Of a DNA stretch of 5,032 bases, positions 1 to 4,851 are shown one piece after another. Each line of letters opens with the position of its first letter. Position 1 is the stretch's first letter. Source of the DNA: an uncultured Treponema sp. (lineage in GTDB: Bacteria; Spirochaetota; Spirochaetia; Treponematales; Treponemataceae); assembly GCA_937901865.1 (NCBI GenBank), contig CALDID010000286.1, positions 1-5,032 of the forward strand, written 5' to 3'. Both the position numbers and the translations under genes were made by a program. A model generated the notes under the pieces. That model saw nothing but the letters and a program-made list of their open reading frames with translations, ran no database searches and was not told where the DNA came from.

Positions 1-2
1 TA

Positions 3-31
3 TTTACATTTCGCGCTAGACAATGTATTAT
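3..31 (+). promoter_or_regulatory. Candidate sigma-70-type promoter of hisS
   Basis: TTTACA (3-8) and TATTAT (26-31) are separated by exactly 17 bases, which fits the -35/-10 consensus well. The expected transcription start, 6-8 bases past the -10 box, falls at about position 38, right at the hisS ATG (39). No Shine-Dalgarno sequence is visible before the ATG. If the promoter is real, the hisS message would be leaderless or nearly so. AT-rich DNA gives chance matches, and only 38 bases of upstream sequence are in the window. Confidence 0.4.
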
Positions 32-38
32 TTGATTT

Positions 39-1337
39 ATGGAAACTCTTATTCAACCTAAAGTTCTGAAAGGCTTCCGCGATTTCTTGCCAAATGCGGA
101 GATTCAGAGAGCTGATTTAATTGAAAAGCTCACAAAAGTTTATCGTTCATTCGGTTTTGTTCCGATTGATACACCTGTTTTAGAGTATACGGAGATTTTG
201 CTTAGAAAGTCGAATGGAGAAACGGAAAAGCAGGTGTTTCGTTTTGAAGATAATGGTCATCGTGATGTTGCAATGCGATTTGATTTGACTGTTCCGTTCG
301 CACGCTTTACTGCAGAGCATAAAAGTGAGCTTTACTTCCCGTTCAAACGCTATCACATTGCAAAAGTGTGGAGAGGGGAAAAGCCACAAGCTGGACGATA
401 CCGCGAGTTTGTGCAGTGCGATTTCGATACAGTCGGAAGTGATAGTGCAGCGGCGGATTTCGAGATTCTTTCTTTGATGAAAACGGCTCTAAACGCAATC
501 GGTGTTGATAAGATACATATTCATGTGAACCATCGCGGTATTTTTAATCGATTCCTCGCACGGATAGAACTTGCAGACAAAAGCGAGGATATCTTGCGCA
601 TTGTGGATAAGCTGGCGAAAATCGGGCGCGATGAAGTAAAGACACAGCTAGAGGAGATTTCTGGCGATAGTGCAAAGGCGGAAGAGATTTTAACGTATAT
701 TGCTGGTGGCAAAGATTTCGATGATACGCTTTCTCTTCTTATAAACCTTGCTGGTGGCGAGGCTGACGATACAAAGCGTATGAAAGAAATACACGAGATG
801 ATGAAAGCCGCAGGAATTGAATCTACCTATGTATTTGACCCGTCTATCACTCGTGGACTTGATTATTACACAGGAATTGTGTATGAAACATTCCTTGACG
901 ATTTGAAGTCTATTGGCTCTGTTAGCTCTGGCGGTCGCTATGATAATCTTGCAGGGCTCTATATGAAAGACAAAGTACCTGGTGTTGGTGCGTCTATTGG
1001 TCTTGACCGCTTGCTTGCAGGTTTGGAGCAATTAGGATTGAGCGCAAAGAAAGGCAGCTATCTTGATTGCGAAATATATTGTCTTGATGATAGCTTATCT
1101 GTGCATTATCAGAAAGTCGCTTCTGAACTTCGTGCGGCAGGCATTGCGGTTGAAGTTTTCCCTGAAGCGAAAAAAATGGCGCAACAGTACGCACTCACTG
1201 AAGCAAAGGGCGTTAAGTGGGGCATTTTAATCAAAGCCGAAGATGCAGAGAAAAATGTTCTTACGCTTAAAAACCTTTCTACACGCGAACAGTTTATCGG
1301 TATTAGCACAAAAGATGCTATTGAGAGGATAAAATGA
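39..1337 (+). CDS. hisS: Histidyl-tRNA synthetase (class II aaRS)
   Basis: This cytoplasmic enzyme charges tRNA-His with histidine using ATP. The 432 residues are close to the usual bacterial length of about 420-430. The class II catalytic core is complete. An MRFDLTVPFARF block lies at 79-90. Motif 2 (KVWRGEKPQAGRYREF, 109-124) carries the catalytic-site arginine R112. The histidine-specific signature RGLDYYTG is at 272-279, and motif 3 (GVGASIGLDRL) at 315-325. The C-terminal anticodon-binding domain runs from about residue 342 to 432. The ATG at 39 is fixed because an in-frame TGA sits two codons upstream (33-35) and the family N-terminus (KVLKGFRDFLP) begins at residue 8. No Shine-Dalgarno sequence precedes it. 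The core (RFDLT; RYHIAKVWRG; QCDFD) resembles the archaeal/eukaryotic-like branch of HisRS more than the E. coli branch. It is translationally coupled to the next gene by a 4-base overlap. Confidence 0.97.
   Translation: METLIQPKVLKGFRDFLPNAEIQRADLIEKLTKVYRSFGFVPIDTPVLEYTEILLRKSNGETEKQVFRFEDNGHRDVAMRFDLTVPFARFTAEHKSELYFPFKRYHIAKVWRGEKPQAGRYREFVQCDFDTVGSDSAAADFEILSLMKTALNAIGVDKIHIHVNHRGIFNRFLARIELADKSEDILRIVDKLAKIGRDEVKTQLEEISGDSAKAEEILTYIAGGKDFDDTLSLLINLAGGEADDTKRMKEIHEMMKAAGIESTYVFDPSITRGLDYYTGIVYETFLDDLKSIGSVSSGGRYDNLAGLYMKDKVPGVGASIGLDRLLAGLEQLGLSAKKGSYLDCEIYCLDDSLSVHYQKVASELRAAGIAVEVFPEAKKMAQQYALTEAKGVKWGILIKAEDAEKNVLTLKNLSTREQFIGISTKDAIERIK
1323..1329 (+). promoter_or_regulatory. Ribosome binding site of the DUF445 gene, inside hisS
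   Basis: GAGAGGA lies within the last codons of hisS, four bases before the ATG at 1334. That ATG overlaps the hisS TGA as ATGA. The arrangement is typical of translational coupling and decides this start. It contrasts with hisS itself, which has no visible Shine-Dalgarno sequence. Confidence 0.7.
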
Positions 1338-2215
1338 TTTTGCGCTATATTGCTTCTCCTGTAGTGGGCGGCATAATCGGTTACTGCACAAATTATCTTG
1401 CGGTGAAAATGCTGTTTTTGCCGCGCCGAGAAATCAGAGTATTCGGTCATCGCTTGCCGTTCACGCCAGGTGTAATCCCTAAAGGAAAGCCACGACTTGC
1501 TAAAGCTGTTGGCTCTATCATCTCGTCTATGCTGTTGACGCAAAGCGATTTATCTGAAAAGCTCTCGAGTGATGAAGTATGCGACGCAATAAGCGAAAAA
1601 GTGTGCGCTGTGTTCGATAAGCCTTTGAAAGAAACGCTTTTAGCAATGTGCGCAGACGAAACTTCGTATGTGGCAATGAAAGAGAAAGGTGCGGAAGTCG
1701 TTTCTCAAAAGATACTCAATGCAGTGCTTGAAGCCGATTTCGCGAGCGTTATCGAATCCGAGGGAATCGAGGCGGTAAAAGAGAAAGTTGCAGGCACAAT
1801 GTTGCAAATGTTTGTAACAGACGATTTAATTCGCTCTTTCCTCTCTCCTCTTACCGAAAAAATAAATCTTCTTCTCAAAGAAAGGGGAGGGGAATACATA
1901 AAGTCTCGCTTGATGAGCGAAATGGCAGCTGGTGAGGAAAAGAGTATAATAGAGCTTTTATCTTCGCTTGATGTGAAAAGCGAGCAGCTGCAAAGCGCGG
2001 TTAATGCTTTATGTAAGCAGATGATACCTGTGTTAGCGGTGAGTTTGGCGGAAAAGATGGACATTGCACAGATTATCGAAGATAAGATGAACGCAATGGA
2101 CGTGATGGAGCTGGAAAACCTTGTTCTAAGCGTGATGAAAAACGAGCTTGACACAATCGTGAACCTCGGTGCTTTGATTGGCGCAGTGCTTGGCACAATC
2201 AATATTTTCTTCTAA
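1334..2215 (+). CDS. DUF445 (YheB-like) family membrane protein
   Basis: This 293-residue protein belongs to the DUF445 membrane-protein family, whose biochemical function is not established. The N-terminus carries the family signature: a hydrophobic segment (about 5-28) containing GYCTNYLAVKMLFLP (16-30), followed by LPFTPGVIPKGK (41-52) and a glycine-bearing LAKAVGSIISSMLLT segment (55-69). The middle (about 75-265) is a long, charged, largely helical region without obvious catalytic residues. The last 17 residues (NLGALIGAVLGTINIFF, 277-293) form a hydrophobic C-terminal membrane segment that ends at the stop codon. An N- and C-terminally anchored protein with a central soluble helical domain is the family's usual architecture. 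The ATG overlaps the hisS stop and has a good RBS at 1323-1329, so it is read from the hisS transcript. No functional link between the two is evident. Family assignment is from recognised motifs. Confidence 0.85.
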   Translation: MILRYIASPVVGGIIGYCTNYLAVKMLFLPRREIRVFGHRLPFTPGVIPKGKPRLAKAVGSIISSMLLTQSDLSEKLSSDEVCDAISEKVCAVFDKPLKETLLAMCADETSYVAMKEKGAEVVSQKILNAVLEADFASVIESEGIEAVKEKVAGTMLQMFVTDDLIRSFLSPLTEKINLLLKERGGEYIKSRLMSEMAAGEEKSIIELLSSLDVKSEQLQSAVNALCKQMIPVLAVSLAEKMDIAQIIEDKMNAMDVMELENLVLSVMKNELDTIVNLGALIGAVLGTINIFF

Positions 2216-2270
2216 GCAACAGAACGAAACTATGCTATTTATTCCCGTAGATTAGACCTGTTCGATAATT

Positions 2271-2298
2271 GTCATTATCGGGCTCGACCCGATAATCT
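2271..2298 (+). repeat. REP-like palindromic repeat, copy 1
   Basis: The unit begins GTCATT and ends AATCT. Its core is a perfect hairpin: ATTATCGGG (2274-2282), loop CTCGA, then CCCGATAAT (2288-2296). It matches the inverted copy at 2337-2364 at 22 of 28 positions. A third arm, CGATAAT at 2263-2269, can pair with ATTATCG (2274-2280) as an alternative to the main stem. There is no T-run after the stem, so it is not a standard intrinsic terminator, although it could protect the 3' end of the upstream mRNA. The GTCATT...CTTGAC...AATCT form resembles dispersed intergenic palindromes seen in many bacterial genomes; this resemblance is from memory. Confidence 0.65.
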
Positions 2299-2336
2299 GA
2301 GGCACAGCCTCTTTCTCAAAACTGCCTACAGAAGAT

Positions 2337-2364
2337 AGATTCCCGTGTCAAGCACGAGAATGAC
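2337..2364 (-). repeat. REP-like palindromic repeat, copy 2 (inverted)
   Basis: Read on the (-) strand it starts GTCATT at 2364 and ends AATCT at 2337, the same unit as copy 1 with six differences. Its own hairpin is ATTCCCGTG (2339-2347), loop TCAAG, CACGAGAAT (2353-2361), with one mismatched pair. Some differences from copy 1 keep stem pairing, as expected of a structured repeat. The head-to-head arrangement also lets the two copies pair with each other across a 38-base spacer. Confidence 0.65.
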
Positions 2365-2471
2365 ATAAGGTTAAGCATATCTTTTGAAACACCACCTTTT
2401 TTCTTTTCCCCTTTTCTAAAATACCAAAAAAAGCAACAAATTCAAAAAAAATAAAAAAGTCACCTGCGATG

Positions 2472-2502
2472 TTACCTTTTTAAAATCATTTTTTGCTATA
2501 GT
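2472..2502 (+). promoter_or_regulatory. Candidate promoter of the 2559 gene
   Basis: TATAGT (2497-2502) is a five-of-six match to the -10 consensus. The best available -35 is TTACCT (2472-2477), with a long 19-base spacer, so a helper factor or a weak promoter is plausible. The sequence GTCACC-TGCGAT-GTTACC (2459-2476) forms a 12-base-spaced direct repeat over the -35 area. A less likely second -10, TAATAT, lies at 2505-2510. Transcription would start near 2509, inside the palindrome at 2504-2540. Confidence 0.35.
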
Positions 2503-2503
2503 T

Positions 2504-2540
2504 CTAATATCAATTCTACAGTGATAGAAATTGATACTAG
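2504..2540. promoter_or_regulatory. Operator-like imperfect palindrome
   Basis: CTAATATCAATT (2504-2515) is mirrored by AATTGATACTAG (2529-2540) with one mismatch. Inside, TTCTA (2514-2518) is mirrored by TAGAA (2525-2529). It lies immediately after the candidate -10 box and before the RBS, covering the predicted transcription start. This is where a repressor would block initiation. Because the downstream gene has its own helix-turn-helix-like domain, autoregulation is the simplest inference. A 5' UTR hairpin is the alternative. Confidence 0.45.
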
Positions 2541-2558
2541 ATAGCAGGAGTGATTTTT

Positions 2559-3449
2559 ATGGAAAGCACAGGCAAAAAACTTATCGTAAAAGATGATGTA
2601 AACATATCTATCGGCGACAAAGAATATGTATACTTTATGACGAATAATTATGTCGTCTTAGGCGAAAAGCTCAAAGAATACGACTGCCGAAACGTTACAA
2701 ATAAAGACCTGAAAGAAAATCCAGTTCTATCAAGCGATGTAAAAAATGCAATGGAAGAATTGGGCGCGTGCTACAGCCTCACCGTATCGAACGAAGCGAA
2801 TATTCTCAATTATTTGAACGGCGAAAAATCATTTTCTGCACATCTTCACACTCTAAAGCTTTCTCAAAAGCCAAAACAGCGAGCAAAGAACTTGACAGAA
2901 GAATACAGGCAAAGTGTTTGGAAAGAAATCTGCGCTTCATTTTGTTCTATATATGATAATCCCAAAAACGATATGAATATAATAAAAAATTGGGATTTAG
3001 CTTTGTTCTGTTCTAATCTCGTGCGCGGAAAACCAGCGGAGTATTGTTTGTATCTGATGATGAATCTTTTTGAGTCGAACATTCTCAAAATGACAAAGAA
3101 ATTTTCTGACGTGCTGGATATGTTTATTACGCGCTATCTCAATCAAGGAAATAAGCTCTCTGAAATCTACAAAAACGCAGGAATGAGCAAACAGACTTTT
3201 AGCCGCATTAGAAGCGGAAGAATCGAACACCCTACTCTTGATTCTATTTTGCAGCTCGCGGTAGGAATGAGATTGAGCTGGCTTGATTTGCTTGTGCTGA
3301 CAGATGCCGCAGGATATATGAACGAATTGCGCGAAAAGCGAGGAGAAATCGTATTTTCTGCACTCATAGATGAAAACTACAACATCGACAACATAAACGA
3401 AAAGCTATGGGCAGAATGTGGCACAACGTTGGGGTTTAAGGTGTTATAA
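2559..3449 (+). CDS. Uncharacterised protein with C-terminal HTH-like domain
   Basis: The protein is 296 residues from the ATG at 2559. That ATG is preferred because AGGAG (2546-2550) lies eight bases upstream, whereas the in-frame GTG at 2550 overlaps this Shine-Dalgarno sequence. Residues 1-90 (strand-rich start, KKLIVKDDVNISIGDKEYVY) match nothing I recognise. Residues 90-180 look mostly helical. Residues 182-293 resemble the roughly 105-residue HTH-like module found at the C-terminus of many Firmicute macro-domain and vWA proteins. Shared landmarks are FSDVLDMFI (182-190), SEIYKNAGMSKQTFSRIRSG (201-220), HPTLDSILQLAVGMRLSW (224-241), AGY (251-253), and a late YNIDNINEKL segment (274-283). 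No signal peptide or membrane segment is seen. Likely a cytoplasmic DNA-binding or adaptor protein. Function is unknown; the domain match is from memory. Confidence 0.8.
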   Translation: MESTGKKLIVKDDVNISIGDKEYVYFMTNNYVVLGEKLKEYDCRNVTNKDLKENPVLSSDVKNAMEELGACYSLTVSNEANILNYLNGEKSFSAHLHTLKLSQKPKQRAKNLTEEYRQSVWKEICASFCSIYDNPKNDMNIIKNWDLALFCSNLVRGKPAEYCLYLMMNLFESNILKMTKKFSDVLDMFITRYLNQGNKLSEIYKNAGMSKQTFSRIRSGRIEHPTLDSILQLAVGMRLSWLDLLVLTDAAGYMNELREKRGEIVFSALIDENYNIDNINEKLWAECGTTLGFKVL

Positions 3450-3481
3450 AAATGAACACAGCAGGAAAAAAGCGACAGGAA

Positions 3482-3808
3482 TTATTTTCCTATGATTTCT
3501 GTCAAAGAGGTATTTATGTAGGTGCGAAGATTTTCGGCAATAGAAGATTTTAATGCAGAAATGGTCTGTGAATCCTCCGCAAAAGAAGATTGAACAGGCA
3601 AAAAAAGGCGCGAAACATCGACGTTCAAAGCCTTTGTGATTTTTGCAAGGTTTTTATCGCTTGTCCAACAGCGCGATAATTCAATATTTTTAACGGTCTC
3701 TTCAGAAAGCTCTGCCTTTTCTGACAACTGGAATTGTGTAAGTTTTTGCTCTTTGCGAAGTCGCTTCACATTTTCGCCGAGTCGTTTTTGTATATCGTTA
3801 GAAGTCAT
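3482..3808 (-). CDS. XRE-family HTH transcriptional regulator
   Basis: This 108-residue protein has a typical lambda-repressor/Cro-like DNA-binding domain at about 8-70 (LGENVKRLRKEQKLTQFQLSE at its start). The second helix is TQFQLSEKAEL (24-34) and the probable recognition helix is SEETVKNIELS (35-45). The fold closes with LAKITKALNVDVSRLF (54-69). A tail of about 38 residues follows (QSSFAEDSQTIS...), amphipathic and probably helical, perhaps for dimerisation. The ATG at 3808 is the first usable start: an in-frame TAA lies eight codons upstream with no ATG, GTG or TTG between. No Shine-Dalgarno sequence precedes it. It converges on the 2559 gene (32-base gap) and diverges from the outer-membrane gene at 3995 across 186 bases of palindrome-rich DNA, so it most likely represses that promoter, its own, or both. 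Confidence 0.9.
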   Translation of the reverse strand: MTSNDIQKRLGENVKRLRKEQKLTQFQLSEKAELSEETVKNIELSRCWTSDKNLAKITKALNVDVSRLFLPVQSSFAEDSQTISALKSSIAENLRTYINTSLTEIIGK

Positions 3809-3814
3809 AAGTTT

Positions 3815-3820
3815 ATTATG
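3815..3820 (-). promoter_or_regulatory. Possible -10 element of the XRE gene
   Basis: On the (-) strand CATAAT, five of six to consensus, ends six bases before the ATG at 3808. No convincing -35 sits 16-18 bases further out. If used, transcription would start at about the ATG, giving a leaderless message, which would fit the absent Shine-Dalgarno sequence. A start further upstream, within the operator region, is the alternative. Confidence 0.25.
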
Positions 3821-3868
3821 TAATCTTTTTTACAGAAAAGAATTGTAAAAAGAAACATATACTAACAA

Positions 3869-3919
3869 ATTTATGTTGCATAACAACACATAAATAGGTA
3901 TAATTGCAACATATTTATG
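3869..3919. promoter_or_regulatory. Operator cluster: nested inverted repeats in the divergent region
   Basis: Several symmetric elements overlap. TGTTG (3874-3878), a CATAA centre and CAACA (3884-3888) form one palindrome. ATTTATG (3869-3875) pairs with CATAAAT (3889-3895) around almost the same centre. TATGTTGCA (3872-3880) has a perfect inverted copy, TGCAACATA (3905-3913). ATTTATG recurs a third time at 3913-3919. The first palindrome covers the -35 and the second arm lies just after the -10 of the 3995 promoter, as expected for repression. The divergent XRE regulator is the obvious candidate ligand, by inference from position. Confidence 0.5.
3876..3904 (+). promoter_or_regulatory. Promoter of the outer-membrane protein gene
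   Basis: The -10 is a perfect TATAAT (3899-3904). The -35 is TTGCAT (3876-3881), with a 17-base spacer. The -35 keeps only the essential TTG. Transcription should start near 3911, giving a 5' UTR of about 84 bases that carries a small hairpin (3937-3951) and a strong GGAGG ribosome binding site. Confidence 0.65.
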
Positions 3920-3936
3920 AATTATTTTTGGGAAAA

Positions 3937-3951
3937 TAGGTCGTAGACCTA
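3937..3951 (+). other. 5' UTR hairpin of the outer-membrane protein mRNA
   Basis: TAGGTC (3937-3942), a three-base GTA loop and GACCTA (3946-3951) form a perfect 6-bp stem. It lies about 26 bases into the predicted message and about 30 bases before the Shine-Dalgarno sequence. It may simply stabilise the 5' end of an abundant mRNA. No riboswitch class is recognisable. Confidence 0.4.
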
Positions 3952-3979
3952 GATTTTATATTGTAACTTCAGACAAATC

Positions 3980-3984
3980 GGAGG
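3980..3984 (+). promoter_or_regulatory. Strong ribosome binding site of the 3995 gene
   Basis: GGAGG lies ten bases before the ATG at 3995, in a purine-rich run. It is the strongest Shine-Dalgarno sequence in the window and confirms the start. Confidence 0.75.
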
Positions 3985-3994
3985 AAAAAAGATT

Positions 3995-4645
3995 ATGAAG
4001 AAGTTATTTGGTTTTGTTGCGGCAGCAGTTTTGGCTGTTACAAGTGGATTTACGCTCGATATGGGTTTAGGCGGCAAATTAGACATCGGTTATGCGACAG
4101 GCGCGGCGTATGTTGATGTTGGCGACGGAATTTCTGGCTATGCGGATATGTCTGGCTTTGAATTGTACCCTGCGCTTGTAATTGCACCAGACAAAACAGC
4201 TTTTGAAGGCAAACCGTTCGACCTTACGTTTGAAGCTTCGCTCGATATGATTTTCGGTTCAAGCGATTACTATGACGGCTACAAAGTAACTGTTATAACA
4301 CCAGGCATTTCAACTTTGTACAACTATCACTTCGAGAATTCTGATTCAGAGTTCTTGCAGAAGCTCACTCCTTATGCAGGCGTGAATATCGGCGTTCCTA
4401 TTCAGATGTCAAGTTTCACTCGCAAATATACAAAAACACGGCAAATCGAAGAACGTCCTTATTATGAAACTTACACAGAGGAAAAAGACTACAGCGGAAC
4501 GAAAATCGGTTTAGGAATGGGCTTTGTTGCAGGCGCAAGCTATGCAATCACCGAGAAAATCGACGCAAATGTAGAAATGGGCTATAACTTCTTGTCATTG
4601 CACGATTTCTTCATTCGCGGCGGCGCAATGTATCGCTTTAAGTAA
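3995..4645 (+). CDS. Outer-membrane beta-barrel protein (putative)
   Basis: The protein has 216 residues. Residues 1 to about 19 are a Sec signal peptide: MKK, a hydrophobic core FGFVAAAVLAV, then TSGF. Cleavage is likely near residue 19 or 20. There is no lipobox cysteine, so it is not a lipoprotein. The mature part is a series of amphipathic, glycine- and aromatic-rich strands, about eight by eye (roughly 22-36, 55-64, 75-88, 96-112, 124-138, 168-184, 189-202, 206-216). A long charged, tyrosine-rich loop (about 141-167) is probably exposed on the cell surface. The C-terminus (GGAMYRFK) resembles a final barrel strand, with F at the penultimate position. I do not recognise a specific family; an 8-stranded OmpX/OmpW-sized barrel is an inference. 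It has its own promoter with operator-like repeats and a strong RBS, and appears monocistronic. Confidence 0.75.
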   Translation: MKKLFGFVAAAVLAVTSGFTLDMGLGGKLDIGYATGAAYVDVGDGISGYADMSGFELYPALVIAPDKTAFEGKPFDLTFEASLDMIFGSSDYYDGYKVTVITPGISTLYNYHFENSDSEFLQKLTPYAGVNIGVPIQMSSFTRKYTKTRQIEERPYYETYTEEKDYSGTKIGLGMGFVAGASYAITEKIDANVEMGYNFLSLHDFFIRGGAMYRFK

Positions 4646-4656
4646 TGCGCTTTTTG

Positions 4657-4684
4657 CAGCAAGGGGCGTTTTTGCTCCTTGCTG
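4657..4684 (+). terminator. GC-rich hairpin after the outer-membrane gene
   Basis: CAGCAAGGGGC (4657-4667), loop GTTTTT and GCTCCTTGCTG (4674-4684) form an 11-bp stem with one G-U pair, starting 11 bases after the stop codon. Its position suggests transcript termination or 3'-end protection. However, no T-run follows the stem (the T-runs lie before it and in the loop), so it is not a textbook intrinsic terminator. Confidence 0.45.
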
Positions 4685-4688
4685 ATGA

Positions 4689-4817
4689 GGTGATGTTAGG
4701 CTGGTTTTGTACACAGTTCCAAGATACTGTGTACAAATAGACACAGAGACAGGTAGTCAAACTTATGCTTTAACTGAAGAGCAGTTTAATACCTATCTTG
4801 ATAATGTTTTGTTTTAA
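4689..4817 (+). pseudogene. Possible C-terminal gene remnant
   Basis: An open frame of 42 codons begins just after an in-frame TGA (4686-4688) and ends at TAA (4815-4817). It has no ATG and no RBS at a plausible start; a TTG occurs at 4707. The last third reads TETGSQTYALTEEQFNTYLDNVLF, a balanced composition that looks like a real protein C-terminus. The beginning coincides with the inverted repeat at 4706-4737. The simplest reading is the tail of a gene whose body was lost. It could equally be a chance open frame. The product is not recognised. Confidence 0.25.
4706..4737. repeat. Perfect 12-bp inverted repeat
   Basis: TTTGTACACAGT (4706-4717) and ACTGTGTACAAA (4726-4737) are exact reverse complements separated by TCCAAGAT. 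The stem could be an RNA hairpin, a protein-binding site or the scar of an element. No T-run follows on either strand, so an intrinsic terminator is unlikely. It precedes the AT-rich, accessory-looking end of the window. Confidence 0.6.
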
Positions 4818-4851
4818 TTGATGGTAAAGACTATCATCAATTAAAACAAAA
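4807..4851. repeat. Long near-perfect palindrome between convergent 3' ends
   Basis: TTTTGTTTTAATTGATG (4807-4823) and CATCAATTAAAACAAAA (4835-4851) are exact 17-base reverse complements. Pairing continues through GTA (4824-4826) and TAT (4832-4834) with one G-U, giving a 20-bp stem and a five-base AAGAC loop. The left arm holds the TAA of the remnant at 4689-4817. The right arm holds the last codons and TGA of the (-) strand gene. Its polarity (T-run first, A-run last, on both strands) is opposite to that of an intrinsic terminator. Confidence 0.6.

Larger units (their letters stand above)
2216..2558. other. Gene-free gap with REP-like repeats, A/T-rich tract and promoter
   Basis: I find no convincing gene here. 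From left to right it holds an ATTCCCGT fragment (2241-2248), a REP-like palindrome (2271-2298) and its inverted partner (2337-2364). These are followed by a pyrimidine-rich then adenine-rich stretch (about 2391-2460), a probable promoter (2472-2502), an operator-like palindrome (2504-2540) and the RBS of the next gene. No canonical U-tract terminator for the hisS-DUF445 operon is visible, so the palindromes may be serving at its 3' end. Confidence 0.6.

Noticed and set aside
1109..1543. A 144-codon (-) strand open frame across the hisS/DUF445 junction
   Set aside because: It overlaps two well-supported genes, has no recognisable domain, and its composition is that of an antisense frame.
1705..2202. 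A 165-codon open frame on the (-) strand, antisense to the DUF445 gene
   Set aside because: Its translation is Ser/Ile/Phe-rich low-quality protein typical of antisense shadows, and the (+) strand frame carries clear family motifs.
2274..2296. REP-like hairpin as a standard intrinsic terminator
   Set aside because: The stem is good but no T-run follows on the (+) strand, and an inverted relative nearby marks it as a repeat family member.
2453..2481. A-run/T-run hairpin (2453-2463 with 2471-2481) as a terminator for the hisS operon
   Set aside because: The pairing has two mismatches, most pairs are A-T in homopolymer runs, and it lies about 240 bases past the stop, within the next promoter region.
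2550..2558. GTG at 2550 as the start of the HTH-like gene
   Set aside because: It overlaps the AGGAG Shine-Dalgarno sequence, which is ideally spaced for the ATG at 2559.
3474..3503. Possible bidirectional terminator between the convergent 2559 and XRE genes
   Set aside because: The stems found (AGGAA/TTCCT at 3477-3491; GACAG/CTGTC at 3474-3503) are only 5 bp, overlap the XRE 3' coding end, and lack a proper stem plus T-run.
4695..4701. GTTAGGC matches the integron core-site consensus GTTRRRY, suggesting an attC site
   Set aside because: No matching RYYYAAC partner or attC-like fold lies at a suitable distance upstream, and a 7-base degenerate match is expected by chance.
4694..4741. A 15-codon reading frame (ATG at 4694, GAGG at 4687-4690) overlapping the 12-bp inverted repeat
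   Set aside because: It is too short, the GAGG is only three bases from the ATG, and the coding content is explained by the palindrome.
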